The position numbers were made by a program, and so were the translations under genes. Below are positions 9,973 to 21,206 of a DNA stretch of 64,000 nt, one piece after another. Position 1 is the first letter of the stretch. Every line of letters begins with the position of its first letter. The notes under the pieces are model-generated. The model ran no database searches. It was not told the origin of the DNA and saw nothing but the letters and a program-made list of their open reading frames with translations. The stretch comes from Phymorhynchus buccinoides (taxonomy: Eukaryota > Mollusca > Gastropoda > Neogastropoda > Raphitomidae): the NCBI GenBank assembly GCA_017654935.2, contig CM065699.1, positions 21,043,851-21,107,850 of the forward strand, in the 5' to 3' direction.

Positions 9973-12637
9973 TTTCATTCCTTTGTCCTCTATCATGCAG
10001 GGACTTTAATTCCATGGTCCTCTATGATGCATGGACTTTCATTCCATGGTCCTCTATCATGCAGAGACTTTCATTCCATGGTCCTCTATCATGCATAGAC
10101 TTTCATTCCATAGTCCTCTATCATGCATGGACTTTCATTCCATTGTCCTCTATCATGCATGGACTTTAATTCCATGGTCCTCTAACATGCAGGGACTTTA
10201 ATTCCATGGTCCTCTAACATGCAGGGACTTTCATTCCATGGTCCTCTATCATGCATGGACTTTCATTCCATGGTCCTCTATCATGCATGGACTTTCATTC
10301 CATTGTCCTCTATCATGCATGGACTTTCATTCCATGGTCCTCTATCATGCAGGGACTTTCATTCCATGGTCCTCTATCATGCAGGGACTTTCATTCCATG
10401 GTCCTCTATCATGCATGGACTTTCATTCCATCATGGTCCTCTATCATGCATGGACTTTCATTCCATGGTCCTCTATCATGCATGGACTTTCATTCCATGG
10501 TCCTCTATCATGCATGGACTTTCATTCCATGGTCCTCTATCATGCATGGACTTTCATTCCATGGTCCTCTATCATGCATGGACTTTCATTCCATGGTCCT
10601 CTATCATGCATGGACTTTCATTCCATGGTCCTCTATCATGCAGGGACTTTCATTCCATGGTCCTCTATCATGCATGGACTTTCATTCCATGGTCCTCGAT
10701 CATGCATGGACTTTCATTCTATGGTCCTCTATCATGCATGGACTTTCATTCCATGGTCCTCTATCATGCAGGGACTTTCATTCCATGGTCCTCTATCATG
10801 CATGGACTTTCATTCCATGGTCCTCTATCATGCAGGGACTTTCATTCCATGGTCCTCTATCATGCAGGGACTTTCATTCCATGGTCCTCTATCATGCAGG
10901 GACTTTCATTCCATGGTCCTCTATCATGCATGGACTTTCATTCCATGGTCCTCTATCATGCAGGGACTTTCATTCCATGGTCCTCTATCATGCAGGGACT
11001 TTCATTCCATGGTCCTCTATCATGCATGGACTTTCATTCCATGGTCCTCTATCATGCAGGGACTTTCATTCCATGGTCCTCTATCATGCATGGACTTTCA
11101 TTCCATGGTCCTCTATCATGCATGGACTTTCATTCCATGGTTCTCTATCATGCATGGACTTTAATTCCATGGTCCGCTATCATGCATGGACTTTAATTCC
11201 ATGGTCCTCTATCATGCAGGGACTTTAATTCCATGGTCCTCTATCATGCAGGGACTTTAATTCCATGGTCCTCTATCATGCATGGACTTTCATTCCATGG
11301 TTCTCTACCATACAGGGACTTTCATTCTATAATCCTCTATCATGCATGGACTTTCATTCCTTGGTCCTTTATCATGCATGGACTTTCATTCCATGGTCAT
11401 CTGTCATGCAGGGACTTTAATTCTATAATCCTCTATCATGCATGGACTTTCATTCCATGGTCCTTTATCATTCAGGGACTTTCATTCCCAGTCCTCTATC
11501 ATGCATGGACTTTCATTCCATGGTCCTCTATCATGCATGGACTTTCATTCCATGGTCCTCTCATGCAGGGACTTTCATTCCATGGTCCTCTCATGCAGGG
11601 ACTTTCATTCCATGGTCCTCTACCATGCATGGACTTTCATTCCATGGTCCTCTACCATGCATGGACTTTCTATCATGTAGGAATTTTCATTCCATGGTCC
11701 TCTATCATGCAGGGATTTTCATTTCTTGGTCCTCTATCATGCTGGGACTTTCATTCCATGGTCCTCTATCATGCATGGACTTTCATTCCATGGTCCTCTA
11801 TCATGCATGGACTTTCATTCCATGGTCCTCTATCATGCATGGACTTTCATTCCATGGTCCTCTATCATGCAGGGACTTTCATTCCATGGTCCTCTGTCAT
11901 GCATGGACTTTCATTCCATGGTCCTCTATCATGCATGGACTTTCATTCCATGGTCCTCTATCATGCAGGGACTTTCATTCCTTGGTCCTCTATCATGCAT
12001 GGACTTTCATTCCATGGTCCTCTATCATGCAGGGACTTTCATTCCATGGTCCTCTATCATGCATGGACTTTCATTCCATGGTCCTCTATCATGCAGGGAC
12101 TTTCATTCCATGGTCCTCTATCATGCAGGGACTTTCATTCCTTGGTCCTCTATCATGCAGGGACTTTCATTCCATGGTCCTCTATCATGCAGGGACTTTC
12201 ATTCCATGGTCCTCTATCATGCATGGACTTTCATTCCATGGTCCTCTATCATGCAGGGACTTTCATTCCATGGTCCTCTATCATGCAGGGACTTTCATTC
12301 CATGGTCCTCTATCATGCATGGACTTTCATTCCATGGTCCTCTATCATGCAGGGACTTTCATTCCTTGGTCCTCTATCATGCAGGGACTTTCATTCCATG
12401 GTCTTCTATCATGCAGGGACTTTCATTCCATGGTCCTCTATCATGCATGGACTTTCATTCCTTGGTCCTCTATCATGCAGGGACTTTCATTCCATGGTCC
12501 TCTATCATGCAGGGACTTTCATTCCATGGTCCTCTATCATGCATGGACTTTCATTCCTTGGTCCTCTATCATGCATGGACTTTCATTCCATGGTCCTCTA
12601 TGATGCATGGACTTTCATTCCATGGTCCTATCATGAT
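9973..12637. repeat. 32-bp satellite, array 1 (about 83 monomers)
   Basis: Head-to-tail 32-bp monomers with core GGACTTTCATTCCATGGTCC followed by CTCTATCATGCA. Variation is concentrated at a few sites: ATGCATGG versus ATGCAGGG, TTCCATGG versus TTCCTTGG, CTTTCATT versus CTTTAATT. The monomers near 11400-11700 are more degenerate or shortened. Because 32 is not a multiple of 3, all three plus frames read through as a 32-residue cycle. This explains the long open frames (325-491 codons), which are not genes. The array is preceded by (TGATT)n and followed by a GTGTTGTGCCTTTGGTGTG flank that is repeated after array 2. Confidence 0.97.
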
Positions 12638-12668
12638 TTTTCAGTGTGTGTTCTTGTGTTGTGCCTTT

Positions 12669-12735
<67 letters not shown>

Positions 12736-13046
12736 ATCAAAATCAAAGTCAATTTTTTAAATTTTCAGATGGTACATTGAATAAGCAATGTGTGTGTGTG
12801 TATGTTGTAAAGTTTCACAGATTATTTTTTTTAAATTATTTGCAGTATTCAGTTTTAATGCTTCAAATGTTTTTGACCATGTTTTACTTTGCGTGTTGTT
12901 TGTGTGTGTATCTGTGACAGCTTCCAAATTTCCCTTTTTATTATTTTAAAAGGACAATAAATGTGATTGATTGATTGATTGATGATTGATTGATTGATTA
13001 AGCGTATTAACTTTGTAGTAAACAATGCAAGAACTATCAGTTAGGC
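12638..13046 (+). repeat. inter-array flank with (GT)n and (TGATT)n
   Basis: Begins TTTTTCAGTGTGTGTTCTTG, then about 30 GT units (12671-12735), a segment containing ACATTGAATAAGCAATGTGT, and ends AAAAGGACAATAAATGTGAT then (TGATT)n before array 2. The first half is duplicated at 13768-13930. The end resembles 9915-9972 before array 1, so array plus flank behaves as one repeated module. Confidence 0.8.
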
Positions 13047-13767
13047 CTTCATTCCTTAGTCCTCTATCATGCAGGGACTTTCATTCCATGGTCCTCTATC
13101 ATGCAGGGACTTTCATTCCATGGTCCTCTATCATGCATGGACTTTCATTCCTTGGTCCTCTATCATGCAGGGACTTTCATTCCATGGTCCTCTATGATGC
13201 ATGGACTTTCATTCCTTGGTCCTCTATCATGCAGGGACTTTCATTCCTTGGTCCTCTATCATGCATGGACTTTCATTCCATGGTCCTCTATGATGCATGG
13301 ACTTTCATTCCATGGTCCTCTATCATGCAGGGACTTTCATTCCTTGGTCCTCTATCATGCAGGGACTTTCATTCCTTGGTCCTCTATCATGCAGGGACTT
13401 TCATTCCATGGTCCTCTATCATGCAGGGACTTTCATTCCATGGTCCTCTATCATGCATGGACTTTCATTCCATGGTCCTCTATCATGCAGGGACTTTCAT
13501 TCCATGGTCCTCTATCATGCAGGGACTTTCATTCCTTGGTCCTCTATCATGCAGGGACTTTCATTCCATGGTCCTCTATCATGCATGGACTTTCATTCCA
13601 TGGTCCTCTATCATGCAGGGACTTTCATTCCATGGTCCTCTATCATGCAGGGACTTTCATTCCATGGTCCTCTATCATGCAGGGACTTTCATTCCATGGT
13701 CCTCTATCATGCAGGGACTTTCATTCCATGGTCCTTTATCATGCAGGGACTTTCATTCCATGGTCCT
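13047..13767. repeat. 32-bp satellite, array 2 (about 22 monomers)
   Basis: Same monomer as array 1 in the same orientation, with higher uniformity and many TTCCTTGG variants as in the 3' part of array 1. It probably arose by duplication of the end of array 1 together with its downstream flank. Confidence 0.96.
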
Positions 13768-13935
13768 ATTTAGGATTTTTCATCCTGTGTTCTTGTGTTG
13801 TGCATGCCTTTGGTGTGTGTGTGTGTGTGTGTGTGTGCATCAAAGTCAGTCAATTTTTTTAATTTTCAGATAGTACATTGAATAAGCAATGTGTGTGTGT
13901 GTGTGTGTGCTGTAAAGTTTCAGTTGATTTTAAAA
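13768..13935 (+). repeat. second copy of the array flank
   Basis: GTTCTTGTGTTGTGCATGCC, a short GT run and the GTACATTGAATAAGCAATG block match 12640-12830. Confidence 0.8.
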
Positions 13936-13974
13936 AAAATATTAGAAGACCAGTATGCAATCACTTTTGTTTTT

Positions 13975-14300
13975 ATTACACTAGTGTTACACAGTGCAGA
14001 TTTCTCCTGCCATAGTTTCGCACTACGGGAACTTTGACGCTTTAGGCTTACCAGGGATGTACAGTAGACATCCCTGGGCTCACACAACATTCTTAGCGCC
14101 TATCTCCAAAACCACGGACCTACATTCTAATTCTAATGTAGGTCCGTGTCAAAACGCAACACATTGCTATTTGTTGCTAGTGACGCTGTGTGCGGAGTAC
14201 TGAGCTATAAATAGCTCTGGCGCGGAGCACGAAAATCTTTAGCCCCACATGGCCGAAAGGCCCAAGAGGGCGTAAAACTTTATTTTCTCTCTCTCTCTCA
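13975..14300 (+). mobile_element. SINE-like element with two hairpins
   Basis: Contains perfect inverted pairs: CCAGGGATGT/ACATCCCTGG (about 14051-14077) and ACGGACCTACATT/AATGTAGGTCCGT (about 14116-14149). It ends with CCCACATGGCCGAAAGGCCC, AGGGCGTAAAAC and (CT)n, the 3' module shared by other SINE-like copies here. I could not identify a tRNA-like promoter. Confidence 0.5.
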
Positions 14301-14967
14301 CGAAAATCTATGACGTCAGGATTCAGAGTCGAGTAAAAAAAAGTCTACACCCTTCTGGATTGTTGTTGTTTTCTGATGAATATTCATGAGAAAACCGGAA
14401 CCAGTTTAGCTAAACTTCTTTTTGGATTGGTCGATAAAGATTGGAAATTCCGCATCTACAAGCCGGAATGGGTCAAAACGTAATGTTTTCTTTGGGTGAG
14501 ACAGCAACACTGCATGAGCTTTGATTCAATTTCTTTCAAAAAACAGAATTCTTCAGAGGTTATTTCATTCTGTCTGTTTTATTGCTTGTAACTAAAAATA
14601 AAATAAAAAATAAAAATTAATAATACTTTTGTTTGTTTTGTTTTGAATTTTTAAGGGGGTGTCTTCCCACATGCATGCATATATATGGGCATTTGTGTTT
14701 GTGTACATGCAAGTCAACCAATATTCCATGCCTATGTACATGATTCTTCAGTCCAAATTTGTCATTGGATATGGGATTTTGGCCCACACGGTAAGGATTA
14801 CGACAATTATGTGAGCATACAGTAGTGTCTACTCTGATGCTTGCCTCTTTTCAACCTAACACAAATTTGCTCCCTGTGGACTGCTGCTTTCGTGGTCTGC
14901 GACCTGATAAGCCAGGGTGTGGCTGTGAGTTGGAATCGGAATGAGCAGTGTGGGAGCAACATGAAAG

Positions 14968-14974
<7 letters not shown>

Positions 14975-15031
<57 letters not shown>
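14975..15031. repeat. (GA)n microsatellite
   Basis: About 28 GA units at the position of the 46-unit tract in copy A. Confidence 0.97.
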
Positions 15032-15032
<1 letters not shown>

Positions 15033-16068
15033 AATGCCTGTCATTGATCTACCAGTCTATAAGAAAGGGAGGTGGGGGAAAAAGAAAAAAGAAAGGGAGG
15101 TGGGTGGGGGAGGAGTCAGGACTTAATTACGTGTGGCTCATGACTTCTGATGCACAGTGATAGAAAGCAAAGGTGGATACAAAGAGAGAGAGGAGAGACA
15201 GAAACAGAATCCAATAACTATATATATAGTAAGAATGAAATAGTGAGGCCAAAAGAGGAGATGGCGAAATTGAACAAAGGGTAATTACTCTCTTTTTCTA
15301 ATTAACTCCCCTCCACCAAAGTTGATTACGATACCATTCACCTAGCAGTGCGTGGGTCAGAACCAAAGTGAAACAAGCAAAGCATCACATTCCAAGCTCG
15401 CCTTTATGACCTTCACCCACACAGTACACATCAACAATGGTGGGGAGGACAACATACAAACAAATCAACACATGTCCAAGAGTGGCATATATATATATAG
15501 TAATGTCCCATATGATCTAACGATCGGGAGGACGTAAAACATTAATCTTATGACAGAAACAGAGAAACAGTGACTGAGAGAGACAAAGACAAAGCAACAT
15601 AGAAAGAGGGAGAGGGAGGAGGGGGGGGGGGGAGAGGTAAACAAGATAGTCCCAGACAAATCTTTCATTCTGATGGACAAACACCAAAATGTTTGTATTC
15701 ATCTTCATCTTTATTGATTTCCAGCACATTCTGAGCTTGGTGGCTTTTTTACTCCCTCAACTATTCTATTGGTACACACACCAAACATCATTAAAATTAT
15801 GCGTACCAGCAAGTCATGATAGTTCACAAACCAAACATAGTTTGTGTACCAATGGCTGTGACGATTCTTCTCCCTTTGTTTGGTCTCGGTTGCTCTCTCC
15901 ATTTGGTGGTCATGTTATTTATCTATACCGGTACACATCACTGGTTGACATTAGCCTGTAGAAAGGGCCAATCGTAAATGAGAGCTGTACTATAAATGAT
16001 ATTCTACAGTATTGGAATATCATGCTACAGCTTAAAGGGCCAGCCACATGTCCACTAAAATTGTACGA

Positions 16069-16309
16069 CTGGTGTCCTGAACAGGCTCTACTGAACTCCA
16101 CCGAAATGACTCAGCAGAAGTGCAGTGTCTCCTCGGTTGGTTGCCTCCTAACGGCCTAACATAGATTCGCTCCCCTTGGACTACTGGTCTCGGTTTCTGC
16201 GACTTGAACAAACCCGGGTGTAGCTGCGAATTGGAATTCGGAACGAGCGGCGTGGGAGCAACGCCACTGTACAGCACAGAAGATGGGACAGCAAAAAAAA
16301 AAAAAGAAG
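16069..16309 (+). mobile_element. poly(A)-tailed SINE with 12-bp target duplication
   Basis: Flanked by perfect direct repeats AAAATTGTACGA at 16057-16068 and 16310-16321. Copy A of the segmental duplication has the uninterrupted site (near 5445-5465). The 241-bp insert ends in A13 GAAG. Its body shares blocks with the older copies at 4258 and 14811, ending GTGGGAGCAACGCC. It is a clean retroposition event younger than the segmental duplication. Confidence 0.88.
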
Positions 16310-16794
16310 AAAATTGTACGATACAATTACGTTGTCTCCAAGAACAAATGTGATTCGCGCTTCGAGATCACGTGATCGAATCGTATAATCGTGTGATTTT
16401 AGCCGACGTGTGGCTGACCCTTTAGTCTTTCGTGGAAGACTATGACTCTCGTACGAGGGGGCCCTTGCATCGGCTCTGGTGCTGCAACCAAGGGATTGGT
16501 TGGCCTTTGGGGACCTTCCCCAATGCCAATTCTCATCCCCAAATCCCTCTGGCCGAGAGAGTGGGGATGTACCCTGGGCAAGGCATCTCCACTACAAACT
16601 AATTCTCGCCCAGCCCGCCAGAATAGTATCTGCCCCCTCTGCTATCTGGCAGTCATTGTCGGAAACGACTGACAGGCAACAACAACACCACATATTGAAG
16701 AGAGAGATACATATTAAATAATGATAAAATTCATTTCATGTTTCTGTCTGTCCGGCCTGTTGTCCCCAAACCATTGTCCGGAGACCCCTATAAC

Positions 16795-16977
16795 CAGGCA
16801 TGGTAGTGGGGGCAAAGTGGTTTTCAAGGAAAATGGCCGGGGGTCCAGGGGGCCGAAGAAAATTCAATAAATGAGTGAAATTTTCACTTTTTCATGCCGT
16901 TTCAATGCATTTTTTAATACTTTTGTTTCAAACTGTTTCGCGGATTTTCTGTGATTCGCGGATGTCTACCATGCCTG
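16795..16977. mobile_element. 183-bp MITE with CAGGCATGGTAG ends
   Basis: Perfect 12-bp inverted ends CAGGCATGGTAG/CTACCATGCCTG flanked by ATAAC (16790-16794 and 16978-16982). Copy A has the empty site CCCCTATAACCATG. A second copy is at 38489-38668. The interior is AT-rich and contains TTTCGCGGATTTTC. The transposase family is not identified. Confidence 0.88.
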
Positions 16978-17136
16978 ATAACCATGTTGATAAGCATCAC
17001 CCAAGAAAAGGAGTGGGAGACATTTTGGACTGCTATGTTGACAACCGCTATTCTGATGACCTGGGTCGTCCCAAACAAGAGGCCAGTTTTAAAACCAGTT
17101 GGCTGTAGACCCCCCCCTCCCCCATCCCCCATAACA

Positions 17137-17493
17137 ACTGTATTTTACGGACTACAAGGCACACCTGATTATAAGGCGCACCCCCCAAATTTTACACACA
17201 AATATATTTTTTTGTTATACTTTCTTACTATACTTTCTTACTATATTGTTAGCCATATTATGTTGTTGTCGTACCCTGGCTAAAAGACTCCAGGAATCAT
17301 CCGAAAAGCTGAAGCACTTGAACACTATGGTACAAATGCATCAGCTAGGGATGAGAACACTACGTGTGTGACCGTTTTTTTATTACCCTGCCACGTGGGC
17401 AGCCACACTCCAACTTCGGGGGAGTCATATTATAAGGCGCAGGGGTCTCAGCCTAGGAAAAAAGTATCGCCTTATAGTCCGAAAAATACGGTA
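17137..17493. mobile_element. MITE of the ACTGTATTTTACGGACTA family, copy 1, with nested insert
   Basis: Inverted ends ACTGTATTTTACGGACTA and TAGTCCGAAAAATACGGT. Internal blocks ATTATAAGGCGCA and CGCAGGGGTCTCA are shared with copies at 29982-30150, 36084-36241 and 38453-38814. A 166-bp repeat (17259-17424) sits inside, flanked by CATATTA. Confidence 0.8.
17259..17424 (+). mobile_element. SINE-like repeat nested in the MITE
   Basis: From GTTGTTGTCGTACCCTGGCT to CCACACTCCAACTTCGGGGG. Other copies are at 27332-27490 (minus) and 35428-35550 (plus). The flank YCATATTA is duplicated on both sides, and the MITE copy at 36084 shows the unoccupied site. Confidence 0.75.
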
Positions 17494-17499
17494 TATACT

Positions 17500-18235
17500 T
17501 GAAGGAACGCAGTGGAGCACATGTTTGACTGCTATTCTGGAAACAGCTGTTCTGGATACCTGGGCTGTCCAAAAACAAGTGATCAAAGTTTGAGAATTGA
17601 CTGCAGACCTTGATAACGGTTAGCCATATAAATGGTTGCAAATTTCATGTTTGAAATAACTGGAAGAGTATTACTACAAGATATAATAAGTATTTAGACA
17701 GTTCATGAACAAACACACACAAAAAAGCATTCTTAACACAGCTACACTACATTCAAATAAAAGTAATTAAAAGATCATAACACTCACATAAGAAATGTCC
17801 CATATGGTCTTTTATAGAGCGAGAGGACGTAAAACATAAACTCTTCTAACACTCACCACATATATGTAAAGTAAAAGAGAAGCAACTGAATCAAATACAG
17901 AGCTAGTTATTAACTGATATAACGTTTATGTTATAGTACTAGCTAAGAATGAATAGACAAAAAACAGACAGTCATGTCTATTATTGTACCGGTAATCATG
18001 ACAACTATATTATATCCCATACTTTCAATTTATATGATACCAGGCGGAAAAATGTTATGATGGACAAGTTAGCAAATGGCATCAGAACAGTTTTAAAGGA
18101 CACGTCCAAGAGTCTTTTTGTATGGGTAGAGAAAATCTCTTGACCTTGACAGAAAGTAAAATGTGTAACTTCTAAAAAGGGGCAAAATATGCATGCATTT
18201 AAAAAAAAAAAAAATTTGGGGGGGTGGTGTCACAT
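17500..18235. other. no gene seen
   Basis: Contains a CCCATATGG...GAGAGGACGTAAAAC SINE module at about 17798-17835; otherwise unremarkable AT-rich sequence. Confidence 0.4.
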
Positions 18236-18239
18236 TCAA

Positions 18240-18515
18240 TGAAAACATGTTCACATCTATGTGTGTAATGCGTATTGCGCTCATTTATTTGTGTTCATTG
18301 CGTATAATGACACTAAATTTCTATAATTACTGAGTTTCTAATGTTTGCATTGATTGATGCTTGTTTTCATGTTGATTACTCTTTTACTCTCGTCTCTTCT
18401 TTAATGTGTATGTTCATTCATTTGCATCTCACTTCTTTTAGTTAGTGTTTAACCTTTTGTACAGCGCTTGGAGCTCCCTGCAAAGGGAGTAAAGCGCAAA
18501 ATAAATATCCATTAT
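18240..18515 (+). mobile_element. LINE 3' end, L2-like tail
   Basis: TACAGCGCTTGGAGCTCC, then AGTAAAGCGCAAAATAAATA and (ATT)n. This GCGC...TATAAAT-(ATT)n ending is typical of L2-clade elements and of SINEs that borrow their tails. A related end with recognisable coding sequence is at 36248-36590. Confidence 0.6.
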
Positions 18516-19084
18516 TATTATAACAAACACAGCATTGCCATAATCTGAAAAAGCGACACAATAATTATTATGACTATTACAATGAACGCGATTAACCTTC
18601 ATTGTCATAAAAAAAAAAAGTGGAAAGGGAGAAGAAGAAATAATTTTTTCAATTTCACCACATTCTTACACAATTACAGCAAGTTTATGCGGAGTACTCT
18701 CTCTCTCAACCACACACACAGGAAAACATTGTTGTTGATTCTAATGTTTATTTGGTTGTTGGGGGGTTGTGTATGCTTTATTTATTTTTTTTAAATATTT
18801 TCTTTAATACATTAATCAGGTTTTCGGTCTGGCCCCTGATGATGATGCCCCCTGAGAGAGACAGAGAATGAAGAAAAACACAGAGAGAGAGAGAGAGAGA
18901 GAGATGGGGGGTAGGAGAAAAAGGTAGACAGAGTGAGAGAGGGAGGCAGATAGAAAGATACAGAGAGAGGGAGGGAGAGACAGAGATGAGAGGGGGGAGA
19001 AACAGGGAGAGGGTGGGGTGGGGGTGGGGGGTAAAGAAACAGAGAGAAGAGGGACAGGAGGGGATGACGAAGATTACGTCTTTT
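18516..19084. other. no gene; GA-rich stretch
   Basis: AT-rich to about 18830, then a purine-rich GA/GGG tract (18850-19050). The 91- and 108-codon frames here are low-complexity artefacts. Confidence 0.5.
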
Positions 19085-19388
19085 CATTCATTATTTTCTT
19101 TTACTTTACCGTCATCAGATTATCACGTCATAGTTCTAGCATGCGTCATCCATTCACTGCCGTCATTGTTAAGTTTAGTGTGTTGTATTCACCTCGTCAG
19201 TCTTTTTAAAGACGAAAATTTGGTTTTATTCACCGTGTTTATTGTTTATTTCACCTTCATGTGCTTGTGTGAGTGTAGCGTTTTGATGTTTTTCAGTTCA
19301 ATTGTTCTTTAATATATTTAGTAATGTTTGTTTGTTTTCTGCAAAAGTGTAAACTGTAAATAAAAAAGTTCAATTAAAAAAAAAAAAA
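19085..19388 (+). mobile_element. probable polyadenylated retrocopy fragment
   Basis: Ends with AATAAAAAAGTTCAATT then 13 A, that is, a polyadenylation signal at the normal distance before an A run. This suggests a reverse-transcribed mRNA or LINE 3' end. No coding match is recognised and I did not find a target duplication. Confidence 0.4.
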
Positions 19389-20288
19389 GTTTCTGGGGAG
19401 TAAATCAGAGCTTGGAACTGCTGCAAGAAAGAGGAAACCCAATATCAGATGATACAAAGCTTCAAGTCGAAGGCACTTTGTGCCGATGACTTTACAGTTC
19501 AAAGGTCCGGGGGGACTATTACAAAACTATTAAAATTAAACCTAATAAAACATCATAGAATTCTTCTGTTAGCCCTAATTCTATTAACTTGAAATTAGCA
19601 TTAAAAAAAACAGTGGGTTTTCTTGTTGTTGCTGGTTTGTTCACTTCAGTCATTTGCTTACTTCTTTTTTTTTTATAGGAAAAAAGCTTTGAAAAGAACA
19701 CAGAAAAAATAAAAACAGCGATTTCTTGCTAATGTATAACAAAAGAAAAGATAATGTTTACACAAATTTCCAACTGCCGTTACGTAAAATCCAACTTTAT
19801 TTTCTCAATGTTCGCACTAAGAATTTCAAATTTCTTTCTTTTACGATTCATGACGCAATTTAGCACATGATTGTGATGACAAAAAATCTGCCTCCTCAGA
19901 TAATAACACAAACTTTTGCATGCAGTCAACAACAATAAAATTAAACAAGTACTGAGTATACACACAGAAAACTACATTACTAGTGTAACATTACAAAATG
20001 ACGATGCACCCATCCATGTTTCAGATCTTGGGACATATTACAATGTACATATATATGGTTATTTTACAAAATATCAATCAAAATGGAAGGAAAGTGGGGA
20101 GTTGGGGAAAAGCTTTACTATTCAACATGATTATCACACTATAAAGTAAAAATAAAACTACTGAACTGAGGAAAATGCATCAAACAAAGCCACAGTAATA
20201 TTTTCATTCTTAAGACTAGAGTAAGAATCAAGTGTTTAGTTTTTCTTCATCAGTATAAACAGAAAATCATACTGGCAATATACTATGT
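19389..20288. other. no gene seen
   Basis: AT-rich sequence with frequent stops; open frames of 60-77 codons have no recognisable features. Confidence 0.4.
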
Positions 20289-21144
20289 TTAACCCTCTTG
20301 CATTTATTCCACCCAAATGCAACGTGGTGACAGCCCTGAAATGGCCTTTGCTGTCGACGGGGCTATAATTTTAATCTTAATTCCGCCCTTCCGGAAGTTG
20401 CCTCTATTCAAGCCGCCTCAAAACACCCATAACTTGCTCCAGACCTGTGTACCCGTAAATCACGAAAAGTGTATTCAGAATTTCAAAATTAAAGAGTATT
20501 TTTTTCCAAAATAGGAGTATTCCAAGAAATATTGAGAAACACAGCAGACAAAGCATATTATCTTTATATAAGAGAAACGTCAATATCTCTGTTACAGTAC
20601 TTGCAGTGCGCAAATATATATTTTTCACATTCTTCACACGCGCGCTCGCCGAGTTGAAAATACAAAATGGCAGCCACCAAACCACGCAAAATATTGCGAA
20701 CGAGAACTACAAACTTGCGCTCTTGGCCAATCGGAGACATTGACACACAAAAAGTTGTTCCTGGCTATACGCACAGCAGTCAGTGCGGCATGTTTATGGA
20801 AGCATTATATGCACGTTTGAACAATAATGATAGTCGGATTTTTTGTTGGCGTATTTTTTCCCAGATGTCGTATACGTGACAAACAGGCGTACAAAATACG
20901 CCAAAATCGTATGGGTAAACAGGTCTGTTGCTCCCACTTTGAGACCCCCTCTGATGGCATTTTTATCACGCACTGGTTCTGGCTTGTATACACACACTAT
21001 GAAGGAGCTTCTCACTTACGGTGAAGGATAGCAACTGTATGGCGCTCTGCCTGCTTCAAAAGACAGATTATCCTGAAAATGTGTGAAAGAATCTGAACAC
21101 TATAAGGTTTTTTTCTGTAACAAATGCGAATGCAAGAGGGTTAA
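20289..21144. mobile_element. TTAA-flanked (piggyBac-like) MITE with nested element
   Basis: TTAA followed by CCCTCTTGCATT at the left, AATGCAAGAGGG followed by TTAA at the right (12-bp perfect inverted ends). TTAA duplication with CCCT ends is the piggyBac signature. Its interior is split by the element at 20440-20927; without it the MITE would be about 360 bp. Confidence 0.8.
20440..20927. mobile_element. CAGACCTG-ended element, long copy (488 bp), 6-bp target duplication
   Basis: Ends CAGACCTGTGTACCCG and GGGTAAACAGGTCTG, flanked by TTGCTC on both sides (20434-20439, 20928-20933). A shorter 277-bp relative is at 24114-24390. The interior has an ATGGCAGCC start and a 71-codon frame (20667-20879) with no recognised domain. 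It is nested in the TTAA MITE. Confidence 0.82.
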
Positions 21145-21173
21145 AGCAAACTTTATATCAAACATCGACCATT

Positions 21174-21176
<3 letters not shown>

Positions 21177-21204
<28 letters not shown>

Positions 21205-21206
21205 GG
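21177..21206. repeat. poly(G) tract
   Basis: About 29 consecutive G. Confidence 0.95.

Larger units (their letters stand above)
14347..17096 (+). repeat. duplicated segment, copy B
   Basis: Second copy of the 3740-6057 segment, same orientation, about 10.6 kb downstream. The two are highly similar over all shared blocks. Copy B carries extra insertions at 15857-15945, 16069-16309 and 16795-16977, and a shorter GA tract (14975-15031). Confidence 0.85.

Noticed and set aside
9973..13767. CRISPR-like array of 32-bp direct repeats
   Set aside because: The repeats are contiguous, with no unique spacers, and the DNA is eukaryotic with spliced genes.
10219..13873. Open frames of 253-491 codons in all three plus frames
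   Set aside because: They are the 32-bp satellite read through; the repeat has no stop in any plus frame, and the amino-acid cycle is the same in each.
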